From: Cephalotus follicularis | Lineage: Eukaryota > Streptophyta > Magnoliopsida > Oxalidales > Cephalotaceae | DNA: 64,000 nucleotides | Direction of reading: 5' to 3' | NCBI GenBank assembly: GCA_001972305.1 | Contig: BDDD01002306.1 | Location: 1-64,000, forward strand | Notes under the pieces: generated by a model | Database searches by the model: none | Told to the model about the DNA's origin: nothing | What the model saw: the letters and a program-made list of their open reading frames with translations, nothing else | Translations under genes and position numbers: made by a program | Shown here: positions 50,459 to 62,285 of the stretch, piece after piece | How the letters are laid out: each line of letters begins with the position of its first letter | Numbering within the stretch: position 1 is the stretch's first letter

Positions 50459-52432
50459 ACATCTGTTGGAAACCTAGCAAGGGTTCCCGGTCGATTTGGT
50501 CCTAGGACGTAAGTGTGTATAATTTTAATTTTTCAAAAACACCAAGACAACAAGTCAAGGTTCACACTAACATCTTAGTACCAAATAAATAAGCCTAGGA
50601 TCACCGTTTAATTAACAATCGAACAAAAAAAAAATCAAGCATGCGCAAGAAAAATAACCGACACCACATCGGTAAATGTAAAGCTTAAGGGAAGCGACCA
50701 TACCAACGTTGGAGGCTCAACCACTTTGCCGCTACACGCTTGCAGCAATAACCGCCCTTCACCGGACCCACTGCGCAATATCCGAAGAGCACGACAGCGA
50801 CCAGCCACCACAGTAACGGACACAAAAAATGCCGATTATCCCAAAACCGGTGGAAACACGGTGAGAAGCACCCCGAAATGCCCAGGCGCTGCTGGCAGTG
50901 CCGGCAACTCACTGAGTTGGACTCAACGATTTTCGATACAACTTGCCATGGATCAAACACACAATATCCGGTCTTCAAAATACCCGATCTTTAAAACTGT
51001 GGCAGAGACCCACTGCGACTCACCATGGAATGGGCGGTCACAGCGAATCGGCGAGTCGGACTCATTGAGTCAACTCGCCCGACCAAACCAGGGCTGGCTA
51101 CTTCAGCCCCGTGCCATAGACCACACTATCTAAGCACCAACAACCAAGACTCACCGTTACTCGGTGCAAAACACCAAGTCACAATGGCAACTCGGCAAAT
51201 AGACAAGGTCAACTCAACAAACGCATACCGACCAAAACACGATCAGAAAATGCTAAACTAAGATCAAAATGGATAGAGCCATTGATTGGCTCCACCAATA
51301 GTGATCATCGGTGATAGAAAGAGACACACGGAGCAAGAACGGTAGAAAATGACAACTGCTATGAGGGAGAGAAATGGGGGAGAAAGAAGGCGAAAATGGG
51401 AGAGAGGGGGGAGGAGGCTTAAAATTGAAGGACACTCGCCTTCACCTGGCCACCAGAGCGAAGATGCGTACATCTTCCTTGGCCTAGCAGGCAACTCTGA
51501 AGCGCTAAACGCGTTAACGCGTTGGACACATGAAGCGTGTCCCTCCCTCCCATTAAAACGCGCAAATGCATTTTTGGCATGTCCCTTTTTTGTAAAAGAC
51601 AAAAGTTTTTACTTAAATCAAACTGTTTTTCTTTTCTCCTTTTTAAATTAAAGTCTTTCATCTAATTTTGTTTCTCCCTTTATCAAATAAAGACTCTTTC
51701 TTTATTTTGATTTAATTAAAATTAAATCATGCTCCGGCTTTAAATCTCTATATACATCAAGATGACTATTAGTGGAATGTGAAACAAACCACTAATGTCA
51801 AAATAATATATACTGGTTAAAAACTAGATTTACCACCAAGCGAGAATGTGTGCAACATGCATCACTTTTCCAATAATCGGGCGGGCCCCGAAAGCACGAT
51901 GGAATTTTGGTACGATGATAAATTTCCAAGAACATCCCTAAGTTCTAGTACGACTATCTAGCTAATAGCCCCTGTGTGATCTGTAATCACCCCCAGATCT
52001 GTGGACCACAAAGTACCACGTCTATCATTCGTTAGCCTGTTCCATAGTGCTTTATCACTGTCATCAGTTTATGTACCGTATATCCATCCTTATCTCGGCT
52101 CCGACCATGGACTAGGGTTTCGATTAATGTAACCCTAGGAAAAACCGCGATAACTATAATTCCATGAACGCACTTAGACTATGGGAGATATCCCCAGAAA
52201 CCTCTATTCCCAATCTCCCAGTGCCCGACCGGGAATTCAAGTCTTCAACGGTCACAGAAGTTATAGAGCCTAGAACCCTCAACACGGGTGTGACGATCCC
52301 ATCTTGCGAACTCGCCCATACAACTCAATGCAGCTCCCACAAGGCCCAAAGCCAAACCTTTTTCCAGCACGTGGCTAGTGCTGGGGAAGCCGAAAATCAA
52401 ATCCAAGCAGTTACTACACAACGCATGCTAGT

Positions 52433-55030
52433 TGTAGTACCCCATTTGTCTGTGTGCATAGTTTTTGGCTTTTTAATCTGTTTTGTTAAGTAGTCTATCT
52501 TTTTTTTAGACTGCAAGGTTTAAAGTGTCGACTGTTCTATGTTAAGCGTCGATAGTTTACTAAAGTGTCGACGCTTTGAACATTAAAGCTTCGACGCTTG
52601 AACCCTTTCCAACGCCGGTTAAAAACAGTGAGTTTTTATCTTGGACAAACTTCTCCAACCGACGACACTCTAAATGTAAGCTTCGGCGCTCCAAAGTCAA
52701 GCATTTTTTTTACCTGGACGAAGCTCGTAAGTGGTGACACTTGGAAGTGAAGCGTCAAAGCTTTGCCCCGCATATCAGATGAAGAACCTTCGACAAACCC
52801 GTAAGTGGGGAAGCTTGGAGGTGTAGCGCGGATGCTTTGGCCTGCATAATAGTTGTAGAAGTTAACATTTTGTCTTGTTATGAATGAATTAAATGGATTG
52901 AGGGACACGTTTCAAGCAAGGAAGTAAGGAGTTAAGATATTTTTATGGAAAGGGACATGTGTGATCTTTTGGGTGGATGGATTTGAGCACATGGGCAACT
53001 AAGGGAGGCATTTTCACATGGGTGATGTCATTATGAGGCATGGTGGCATGGTGGCTCACCCCATGCATGCTTGCTCTACATGTTTTCTCTTTGTATAAAT
53101 ATATGTGTAATTTTATCTAAAAATAGATTGGCTTTTGCTGAGTTTGGAGAGGAGAATTCAGCTAAGAGAGGGAGAGAATGAGATTAAAGCAAGGTAAGGA
53201 TTTCAACCATCCATGCTCTGTTTTCTTCGGATAATTGGCAACAGATTGTTTTATTAATATCTTGCTCGTTCTTGATGAAATTTCGAAAGGTTGGATGTTT
53301 TGGAAAAGTTAGGATGTCCTCTTTAACTGTTATGCTTTGTATGTTTCAAAATTCTGTCGATTTCCTGACGAGAATCCATGTTTTAAATTATTGCTCGGGT
53401 ACTATTTTCTTCTGTTTTATTCCTGGATTATGCAGCAACTTCTTTAAATCATAGATTTTTTGTTTCTTGATAAAAAAATAAATGGTTGAATGTTCTAAAA
53501 ACCTTAAGATGTCCTCTTGAACTGTTAAGTTTCATGTATCTAGAATTTCTATCCAATTCCTGACGAAAATCTATGTTCAAAATTTCTGTTCATGTTCTAT
53601 TTTCATATGAAATCAGTGACTTTAAAAATTCACTGCAGCTTCGTTTCTCAACCAAAAATTATGAACTTTACCTTTCTAGAATCTCTGAAACGTCTACTTT
53701 AACTTTGATGTTTTATGTTTTCTCTGAAAATGACTATGTATATACGAAAAATTAGGTTTAGAAATTGTTATCTTTTCATAAATTATGTTTTACTTTATGA
53801 AAATGTACGGATTTTGTTATCGGATGTTTGTTCGAATTTTATAAAATCTTTTACTGAAGTTTAATACTTCCGGTTTTATAAATTGAGTATGACTTTCACT
53901 ATCGGAAGTATACTAAACGAGTATGACTTTCAGTTATGAAAGTATACTTATTTTTTTTGACATTGAACATGACTTTCACATTAGGAAGTATGTAACTTTT
54001 CATATACATATATGATTATGATATGTTCAGAAAATATTTAGAAAATATGTTTTTGAATTGATTTTAGATAAAGCAATATTTTTGGAATAATAACATACAG
54101 AGATATTTGTTTCCTACCTATGGAGATACCGTAGGCAAGTCGAAGGCCTGGCACGGGGACATGACACTTCCGTAGCGGTGTGATTAGTCTACGACGTCTC
54201 TCTTTGTTTTGATATCCTTTGAATAGGATTTGGATCCCCCTTTTGATAGAGGCGTATGGGTTAACCCTAGATTTGGTTATTGGATTCAGATTTTAGGGAT
54301 AGACAGTGTAGTGCCATACACGTCTTTCCATCGGAGCATGTGGGCCTTGCAAACCCCTTGCATTTATTATATATATACATATATATCCATCAGATCTCTG
54401 TTATGGAATTATTTATTTGGATATTTATGATTTTTTGGATTCGGATTATGAAATTCAGATTTTTCTTTGAATCTTGGTTATTGCTTATGAAATCGGATTT
54501 CGTTTTTGGATTTTGCTTTCGAATTTTGTCTTCGGATTTTGCTTTCGGATATTGTTTTGAAATCGGATTTTTCAGATTTATGATTTAAAATTTCAGGTAC
54601 TTCCTGTTTTGTTTAAATCATCATTCTATGTTCTATATTCCTTATCCTTACTGAGGTTTGCTCAGCCGCGTTTTGTTTTCCATGCGGCAGGTTTTCAGGA
54701 GCATCATGGGAATGTGTGAGAGAGACCCTATGTCTGAGGATCATGTAGAAGATTGGTCCGTTAATGTTTTTGTTGTCTTATGGTCACGTTAGGGCCTGAC
54801 TTTTGAGCAATGTTATGCTCTTCAATTTATGACTTTTGTGAACCATTTTATGATTTTCGAAATATGACCTTGGTTATGATTTTCAGATCTTGTTTCGGAC
54901 TATGGTATGTTAAGGGATTTTATTTCAGACCACTACGTTAAATGAACAAAGTCGAGTTTTTGTTATGTATATATTTTGTTTAGTTCTGTATTATGACCTG
55001 TAAGGGCTCCCACCGTTTGGGGGTGTTACA
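52433..55030 (+). mobile_element. solo LTR F (2.6 kb, Gypsy, same family as E)
   Basis: It starts TGTAGTACCCCATTTG and ends GGGGGTGTTACA. The flanks are CTAGT (52428-52432) and CTAGC (55031-55035), a target duplication with one difference. 54100-54400 and 54590-54800 match LTR E in inverted orientation, including the CATGCGGCAGGT block. It contains a GTCGAC cluster at 52525-52845 and a CAAG|GTAAGG site at 53190. Confidence 0.9.
52525..52845 (+). repeat. GTCGACGCTT motif cluster in LTR F
   Basis: About nine worn copies of AAAGTGTCGACGCTTTG, the best ones at 52525-52600. It starts about 90 bp into the LTR. Confidence 0.75.
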
Positions 55031-55586
55031 CTAGCCGCTCCGGTCTAACGATACAACGTAAATCATGTATGATCAACTAGTCCTCTTTGACTAAGCACTA
55101 CCACGACAATAGGAACTCTATTGACAGAAGTGTTGACTCACCAAATAGATAGGTTCAGTGTCGTGCCTCTGTACGCACCCCACATCAGCTTTTGGGTAAA
55201 ACCCAAATGTCAATGAGATGATCCATTCTCCTTTACCATTCGGAGCAAGCATAACACGACAAGTCTTTTGTGGTTCATCAATTGCCCGGAGAGAGTGAAC
55301 CTATGACTTGGAACTTTTGCCACAAGGGAGTAAGGATCTCATTCTCATAACCTCTCAGGCATGAGATCCAACCTTTTATGGACAGGGTGCTATATGTGTA
55401 TTTAGCTGACATGGTGATCAACTGATTCATTGAGACGGTTTTGGATAATACATATAGCCAGATGCCAATGTTTACAGAATATGCACAATAGAACAAGAAT
55501 GTATGATTCAAGAGTGTGTCATATGTAAAGAACATATGTCCACAGCCTTCTCGTGGCTTGCAGGGACACCCTAATCTAACAACATC

Positions 55587-55829
55587 GACGTTTGACGCAT
55601 TGAACATATGAAAGCATCAACACAAAACGCCAAAGCATTGACGCCCAAGACTTAAGCATCGTCGCTTAAGACTTATCAGGCGAATTTTTTTGAAAGTTTT
55701 TATAGTTTTAATTAGATTGTAGAGCATAAAAAGGAAGAGAAGTCAGGTCAAGAAAGGAGGCTGGTTAATGTGAAAAACAGCATGATTTTGGAGGAACAGA
55801 GCGGCTGCTGATGAAGAACAAATTGAAGA
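55587..55829. other. block Q, right part
   Basis: Continues Q after G and its ACATC duplication: more GACGC motifs to about 55675, then a stretch with AGAAAGGAGGCTGG. It ends at LTR R (55830). Nothing coding seen. Confidence 0.5.
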
Positions 55830-55872
55830 TGTTGGAGTAAGGGTGTCCCTGCATGCCACGAGGTGGCTCTGC

Positions 55873-55909
<37 letters not shown>

Positions 55910-57060
55910 GGAGATACACTCCTTGTCTGAAGATGTCTCTTTAACCCGTGAGGCGACTGCATGTGTGTATATTACAATCTCTATTTATACAATCTGAATT
56001 CCTTTTTGTGTTTAATAGTGCATATTCAATCAATAATGGCAACTCGCTATATGTATATCCCAACCAATCTCAATGGATCAGTGGATCACCATGTTAGCTG
56101 AGTACACATATAGTGCCCTATCATTCGTGGGCTTGGATCTCATGCCTGAGAGGTTATGAGAATGAGATCCTTACTCCCTTCTGATAGAACGTTCCAAGTT
56201 ATAGGTTCACTTTCTTAGGGCAATTGTTGAACCGTAAAGACTTGCCGTATTATGCTTGCTCCCGAGTTAAGTGGAGGATGGACCATCTCATTACCATTTG
56301 GATTTATCCTAAAGCTGTTGCGGGGTTCGTGCTAGTGAGCATGAGACTGAACAGACACACCATAGGAAACCTATTTGGAAAGTCATACCTATGTCAATCG
56401 GATTCCTCAGTAGTGTATAATCTATGGTGACTAGTAGACATTTCATGGAAGTGTTGTATCCTTAGACCTGAGCGACTGGCATGTGTTGTGTTGTAATTGC
56501 TTGCCTTTGATTTTCGCCTTCCCCGGCACTAGCCATGTGCTGGCAAAAGGGTTGTCTTTGGGCATTGTGGGAGCTTCATTGAGATTTATGGGCGAGTTCG
56601 TAATAAGGAATCGTCACAACATCATGTAGGGTGATTGGCTCTATATTATTTATGTCCGTTGAGACTCATAAAACCTTGATCAGGTATAGGCAGGCTAAAA
56701 ACGGGTTTCTGAGGAAGTCTGTCGAAAGTCTCGATGCGTACATAAATATATAGTTATCACGACTTTACCTAGGGGTGACATTATTCTCAACCCTAGCTCA
56801 AGATCGGAGCTAAGAATGACGTAGGATACATGACACGTATGCCGATGACTAGATAAAGTACTAGTTTACCGGATGTCAGCTTATAGATGTAGTTTATTAT
56901 ACCGATCCGGGGGTGATGTGATTCACAACGGGGCTGTTTTAATAGGCGGGGACTATTGAGATAGCCGTACCAGAACTCCTGGGATGTTCTGAGAAATTTA
57001 TAGTCATTGATCCAGGTGGATCTGCCATGATCCAAGAAGGAGTCACGGCCCAATGAAATC
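55830..57060 (+). mobile_element. Copia-type LTR R (plus strand)
   Basis: It starts TGTTGGAGTAAGGGTGTCCC, the family start seen in L and G. It then matches the L block with the GCTGGCAAAAGG and GGGGTGACATTA segments up to about 57060. A (TA)n run lies at 55875-55906. The right border is unclear because sequence of element I begins soon after. No pol seen beside it. Confidence 0.75.
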
Positions 57061-57154
57061 TAATTTCTAAGTTTGGGCCGAATATGCCCCATAATTCTTT
57101 TGGGTTTCTAAATCCTTCTTTTGGGCTTACTACACTCATTTGGACTTAATCCCA

Positions 57155-57985
57155 TGATAAGGAGCTTGAAATTTTGTCCATTTAATGGAGTTTCAAGTTT
57201 GATGTCCAGATTAAATGAATCAAGCAATGAATACTTATGATTCCAAAAATATGATTTGGGAAGGTTCCCATAAGCCTACATTTATTAAATTTCGTGGTCT
57301 TCTATGCATGGAAGCTAGTATCAACGTATGGGAAACATGATAATTCGGGTTTCAAGACTTGGGAAGTAGTTTCAAGGCATGAAAGCTTGTTTCAACACAT
57401 TGGTTTCATCTTTCAAGACTTTGATTAATTCCTCTGTAATTTCCTATGAAGACTCATTTATTATCTCCTAGTTTGTTGTATTTGTAGTTTGACCAATCAT
57501 TAATGATGTAATCTGGTTGGTTTAGTTCACCATGTGGTTAAACAACAACTAGCCATGGTTCCTAGTAGTAGGTTTGGCCTAAAGCTTATAAAAGCCTTTG
57601 AAACATAATGTAATTGGATTTTGGACGAATTTTAATAATACTTTGAAGTATTAAACTAAACTTTGTGTTCTTTTATCTCCTTTATCCATGTCTTGATCTA
57701 GCTTGGTGGTGGATTGTTCTTGCTAGTGGCTTTGCCTTTATGCTTGGACCTTCTTTGATCAATTATCTCTATCTTCTACATTTATTGACAAAAATCAGAA
57801 AATTAAACCTTAAAGAACCTCCAAACCCGTGACCTATCACTATACACCACCCTAAAGACTAAACCAGCCCCTAATCCTCCTTACATACCTTCCAAAACAT
57901 ATCCCCATTGTCCATAAAATTGAACCAGCCTTAAACACTATTCCTAAAGTCAATATATCACTTGAAAAGCCCACTTACACCCGCA
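57155..57985 (+). repeat. putative 5' LTR of element I
   Basis: It begins near TGATAAGGAGCTTG and ends in CGCA five bases before the first primer site. TATAAAAG at 57587-57594 is a plausible TATA box. About 830 bp long. The left border is a guess from the TG start; the right border rests on the primer site. Confidence 0.55.
57587..57594 (+). promoter_or_regulatory. TATA box in LTR of element I
   Basis: TATAAAAG about 430 bp into the putative LTR and about 400 bp before its end, a normal place for the U3/R border. Confidence 0.6.
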
Positions 57986-58154
57986 TGAATTGGTATCAGA
58001 GAACCAGGTTTGAATCCTCCTTACATACCTTCCAAAACATATCCCCATTGTCCATAAAATTGAACCAGCCTTAAACACTATTCCTAAAGTCAATATATCA
58101 CTTGAAAAGCCCACTTACACCCGCATGAATTGGTATCAGAGAACCAGGTTTGAA
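57875..58154 (+). repeat. 140-bp tandem duplication covering LTR end and primer site
   Basis: Two adjacent 140-bp copies (57875-58014 and 58015-58154) that look identical. Each contains the LTR end and the primer site TTGGTATCAGAGAACC, at 57991 and 58131. Identity implies a recent event or gene conversion. Confidence 0.93.
57991..58002 (+). promoter_or_regulatory. tRNA-Met primer-binding site of I, first copy
   Basis: TGGTATCAGAGA right after the LTR end. A second copy is at 58131-58142, in the duplicated segment. Confidence 0.82.
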
Positions 58155-58174
58155 GTGAGCTCTTATCAACATCA

Positions 58175-59276
58175 ATGGCAAACCATAGTAACTCATCTTC
58201 TCCACCACAGCCATCTGAAATCACCATTAGAATGATGAGAGAGGAGATGGCAGAAATGAAGGAATATATGATAAACCTTACTCAACAACTCCAAAACCTA
58301 CATGTTAACCAAAACCAGCCCATACACAACCCTCCCCCACCCCGTCAGCATCTAGCAAGAAGGAATGTTCACAATCCACCTCATGTCCATGAATTAGACT
58401 CTAATGATGATGAAGGTGATGAAGGATCAAGAGGAAGGAGAAGGAGGCCACAACCAGATGATAATGATAGAGGACTCCAACTAGAGGTCGCTGAATTTGT
58501 GGGTAATTTGAATCCAAATGACTTTATTGAGTGGCTAAATGCCATTGAGAGAGTCTTTGATTACAAGGAGTATTCAGAGGAGAAAAAATACAAGGTAGCT
58601 ATACTGAAATTTAAAAAGTATGCTAGCCTTTGGTGGGAAAGCATTAAGAATCAAAGAGAGAGGGAAGGCAAGGAGAAGATAAGGAGTTGGACTAAATTGA
58701 AGAAACTTTAAAAAAAAGGTTCTTGCCCTATTCTTATAAGCATGATGTTTTTGTGAAGCTTAATCTCTTAAAGCAAGGAGAAAAGAGTGTGGAGGAATAC
58801 ATAAGAGAGTTTGAACAACTATTGTTGAGGTGTGAAATACCTGAACCACTGGAACAAAAGATGGCTCATTTTCTTAGAGGATTACATTCGGATATTGGCA
58901 ATATTGTAGAATTGTAGCCCCTTTGGACATTTGAAGATGTGTGTAAACTAGCAATTAAAGTGGAGAAATAAAAGAAGATATCAAAGGGTTCAACCTCAAA
59001 GCCTTACACCCGTGGGACTAGTTTTTCAAAAGGTTTTTCTTCAACCAAAACTGAAACTAGTTACAAAGACAAGAACAAATTCAAGGAGGCAGAAGTTGAC
59101 AAGGAGAAGACGTCTATTCCTCAAGGAGGCAAGAAGTGTTTCAAGTGACATGGGTATGGTCATTTCCAAGCCGAATGCCCTAATAGAAGGGTGATGACTA
59201 TCAAAGAAATGGAAGAGATAGAATCTGCCATTAAGGAGGAAGAGAATAAAGAGGAAGAATCCAATGATGATGAAGA
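58175..59276 (+). pseudogene. gag of element I
   Basis: ATG at 58175, about 20 bp after the second primer-site copy. The N-terminal part has a coiled, acidic-basic stretch (MMREEMAEMKEYMINLTQQL, residues about 13-32), then a proline-rich and an arginine-rich segment (GSRGRRRRPQ). The capsid region follows: FVGNLNPNDFIEWLNAIERV near 58496-58555, KYASLWWESIK near 58617-58650, and EEYIREFEQLLLRCEIPEP near 58790-58850. A zinc-knuckle remnant lies near 59130-59180, followed by a glutamate-rich tail. The capsid matches the retrotransposon-gag family. A few breaks; solo LTR H lies just downstream. Confidence 0.87.
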
Positions 59277-59423
59277 ATCGATGTAACGCCCGAGGCTTTC
59301 GTTAACGTGTAATGTTGCATTCCTAATGTAATTTTACACGTGGAGTTAATGAGAATCGTGTTTTTCCCCTTAGGTGTGTTGAAAGTTGCAAGAAAAAGTG
59401 TGTTAGTACGTTTTTGTACAGGG

Positions 59424-59575
59424 GGCAGCCGACTGCCACAGGGAGGCAGCCAACTGGACCCCCCTGGTGAAGGCAGCAGCCAGCTGCTGTGCGAAAGCAG
59501 CCGACTGGTGGGGGTTTCGGCAAAAACAGTCGACTGCCAAGTCATGGCAGCCGACTGCCAGGCGCCAGACAGCCC
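59424..59575 (+). repeat. first GCCGACTG cluster in LTR H
   Basis: About seven copies of GGCAGCCGACTGCCA or AGTCGACTG in 150 bp, upstream of a TATA-like CCATAAAAAC near 59658. Position and layout resemble the first cluster of LTR A. Confidence 0.85.
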
Positions 59576-59886
59576 GCGTGCTGTCAGCCTTGAAGTGATA
59601 AAAAGTGGGAGTTTTGGCATTTTGGGCAGATGACAGAGAGAGGGGCCGGGTTTTCTCCATAAAAACACAAGATTCCCTTCCCAAATCTCCATCCTTCTCA
59701 GTGGATTCAAGAGTGTTTGGGAGTAGAGAAAATGGAGTGAAAGTGTGTGTGTTGTGGGTATACGGAGCTTGGTGTTGAACCGTGGACTTGGAGGCTTGGG
59801 CAGTGGAGGAACCGGACCTATGGAGGCAGCGGGACGAGCTTGGGAGTGCAAGGACCTCGGATCTGGGACTTAAAGAGGTGGATTGC

Positions 59887-59916
59887 AACTCCTAACTTGG
59901 AGTTCTAAGGTAGGGG
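59887..59916 (+). promoter_or_regulatory. stem-loop and candidate 5' splice site in LTR H
   Basis: AACTCC (59887-59892), loop TAACTT, GGAGTT (59899-59904), then CTAAG|GTAGGGG. Compared with LTR A, two stem pairs differ on both sides so that pairing is kept. Confidence 0.5.
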
Positions 59917-60084
59917 AAAGCTATAATTGTGATTTAAAGTCATTTATAATGATGTTCATGAGTCAAATGCATATGTTATACTGTGATAAAGCATGAATAT
60001 GTGTTGTGGTGATAGTGCTTTGTGGTTTAATTGGTTTAAAGTGGATTGAGCATGTGTGATTTTTGCTGTTTTTGGGCACTGCCC

Positions 60085-60610
60085 ATAGGGGCAGTCGACT
60101 GTCCAGGGAGGACAGCCGACTGTCCGAGGCCAGTAGTCGACTGTTCGCGAGGAACAGCCAACTACCCATAGAGGGCAGCCAACTGCGTATAGGAGCCAGT
60201 CGACTATTTGTGCCTGGTATTGCAGGTTGCTTCCTGTTGATTGAGTAGCCGACTGCCAGAGGAGGGCAGCCGACTGTGGGTGGTACAGTCGACTGTTTTG
60301 GGTAACAGCCAACTGTCCACGTGTCACATTACTCGGGCTTGCTGAGGTGGCATGCTGGGACAAGTGGCGACAAAGGAATGTGTATGGACCAGCCAAATGC
60401 CAAGGAGGGCAGCCTACTGTTGGTAAGGGACAGCCGACTGCCAAGGAGGGCAGCCGACTGTTGGTAAGGGACAGCCGACTGCCAAGGAGGGCAGCCGACT
60501 GTTGGTTAAGGGCAGCCGACTCCCAAGTAAGGGATAGCCAAGTAAGGGACAACCGACTGTTGAAGGAGAACAGCCGACTGTCAGTGAGAGACAGCCGACT
60601 GTTTGGGACT
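60085..60610 (+). repeat. second GTCGACTG/GCCGACTG cluster in LTR H
   Basis: About twenty copies. At 60404-60525 three nearly identical 41-bp units occur, each with AGGAGGGCAGCCGACTG and GGTAAGGGACAGCCGACTG. It lies downstream of the candidate donor, as in LTR A. Confidence 0.88.
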
Positions 60611-61349
60611 GTTTTGCATTGTGAGCATATGTGTGCATCTTGTACCGTGATAAACTGCATTGTGAATTGGTTATTGATGATTGTGAAACGTTTTACCCCT
60701 TTTGGAGGTGCAAACATGATTCTATAAATCATTACTTTATGTGAAATGTACGTTTTGAGATATCTATATATTCTCGAAAGATTGTGAAAACGGCTTCCAC
60801 AACCTTGTGAAAATGGGTTTGGTTAATTGAATGGTTTATTAAAATCATTTGTTGTTTGGAAAAGTATGTTTTCCAAAAGGATTGCGAAAATGGCTTTCAA
60901 GAGATTGCGGAACTGTTATACAAATATGTATTTTTGAGGTATTTTAATGTAGTTCAAATAACCGGGTTTTACGGAAAGTGTATGATTCCAAGTACTTTGA
61001 TACTTGAGTTTTCGGGAAAAGTATTGTTATATATATTTTGACAAATATATATGTTGCAAGTATTTATAACTATAAATTACTTGAAATGTTTGAAGGAAAA
61101 TGTATTGTTGCAAGTATTTTATGAAGCATAATTTACTTGGGAAATGGAGTGTTATATATACATTTTGACAAATATATATATGTTGTAAGTATTTATAATT
61201 TTAAACGTTTTGGAAACAAACTGCAATGATTTGAACGAGATGTTTTGATCAAGTATTTATTTTATAAATTACTTGAGTGGTATTGTGCGTGATGTGATTG
61301 CACTGTGCTATTGCTATGAGTGTACTGTTATTGTGTCCTGATTGTTGTT

Positions 61350-61550
61350 ACTTAGCCGTCGTGCTAGTATCGTGGATGTTATTGTATTGATTGTGATTGA
61401 GTGTTGCCGGTAGCGGGGTAATGTTGGTACTTAGCCGCCGTGCTAGTATCGTGAGTGTTGCCGTTAGCTGGGAAGTGTTGGTACTTGCCGCCGTGCTTGT
61501 ATCATAGCGTGTTCAGAGTGTTGTTACTCACCGTCGTGCCAGTGACGGGA
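61350..61550 (+). repeat. CTTAGCCGCCGTGCTAGTATCG repeats in LTR H
   Basis: Four imperfect units of about 50-80 bp, each with CCGYCGTGCTAGTATCGTG and AGTGTTG. LTR A has two similar units at 25775-25830. Confidence 0.75.
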
Positions 61551-62285
61551 ACAATTGTTTGCATTGAGTGTATTGATTGTCTGCCATGACATGCCTGATT
61601 GAGTATAGTGTTGTCCTTGGGGACGTGACTGATCGTTACTGTGGAGTGATGGGTCCTTAGAGACCTGAGACGTAGTTGGCTACTTGTGCTGTTGTGATAT
61701 TGTGAACCGTGTAGTGAGATGATGTGTTCTGGTGACATCGTGGGCAGTGACCTTGTGGTCGTGGCATATGTATATATATATATATCTATATATATGCATC
61801 GAGATATAGTATGTACTGCATCATTGTGCATTCATGTCATGACATGTTTTATCCTTGACCCTGGATCGCTTTTATGGCTTTGCCGAGTGAGGACAAAGGC
61901 TAACCCCCTACAACTTCAGTGTGTTTCAGGTTGATGCAGCGGATTGTTACCGTTGAGCTCCGTGGAGCGAATGGAGTTTATGTTGTTTCTACTTTTGAGA
62001 AAAGTTAGTGGATCTTTGTAATAAATGAATCGATGTAATGATGAATATTGTTCACGCTCCGTTTGAGGGCAGTTAACTTTGATGATGTTTATTGTTGTAG
62101 CATGTAGTATGGGATGCATGTTACGTTATAATTCGGCTTATTTTTAAATGCTTCCGCAAGTTGTTAATGGATATGGAAAGTTTTAAATTTATGGTAAATT
62201 GCATAAGTCGGATTTATATGTTGATTGACACCACTATATATGTTGTTTGTGAAACGGGGTGTGACAATCGATTATCGACCAATGA

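Larger units (their letters stand above)
50464..55581 (-). mobile_element. Copia solo LTR G, split by solo LTR F
   Basis: On the minus strand it begins TGTTAGATTAGGGTGTCCC at 55581 and ends GGTTTCCAACA at 50464. ACATC flanks it at 50459-50463 and 55582-55586. Without F and its duplication it is about 2.5 kb. It matches the 3' LTR of Copia L over both halves, which independently supports these borders. There is no internal region, so it is a solo LTR. Open frames within (50726-51133 and others) are accidental. Confidence 0.92.
59282..62266 (+). mobile_element. solo LTR H (2.99 kb, Gypsy, related to the A LTR)
   Basis: It starts TGTAACGCCCGAGGC and ends GGGGTGTGACA. ATCGA flanks it at 59277-59281 and 62267-62271, inside element I. 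It shares with LTR A the stem-loop/donor block, TTAGCCGTCGTGCTA-type repeats and the GAGGACAAAGGCTAACCCC end block. It carries two clusters of CAGCCGACTG/CAGTCGACTG. The 206- and 258-residue minus-strand open frames inside are repeat artefacts. Confidence 0.94.

Noticed and set aside
50726-51133. 135-residue open frame as a host gene
   Set aside because: It lies inside Copia LTR G. The matching region of LTR L (about 7800-8200) does not keep the frame.
59231-59888. 206- and 161-residue minus-strand open frames
   Set aside because: They overlap the junction of element I and LTR H and the first repeat cluster. Their composition follows the repeats, and there is no conserved domain.
59956-60732. 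258-residue minus-strand open frame with repeated SRLSLTDSRL
   Set aside because: The frame exists because the GCCGACTG repeats on the other strand lack stops in it. It lies entirely inside solo LTR H, has no known domain and crosses imperfect repeats.
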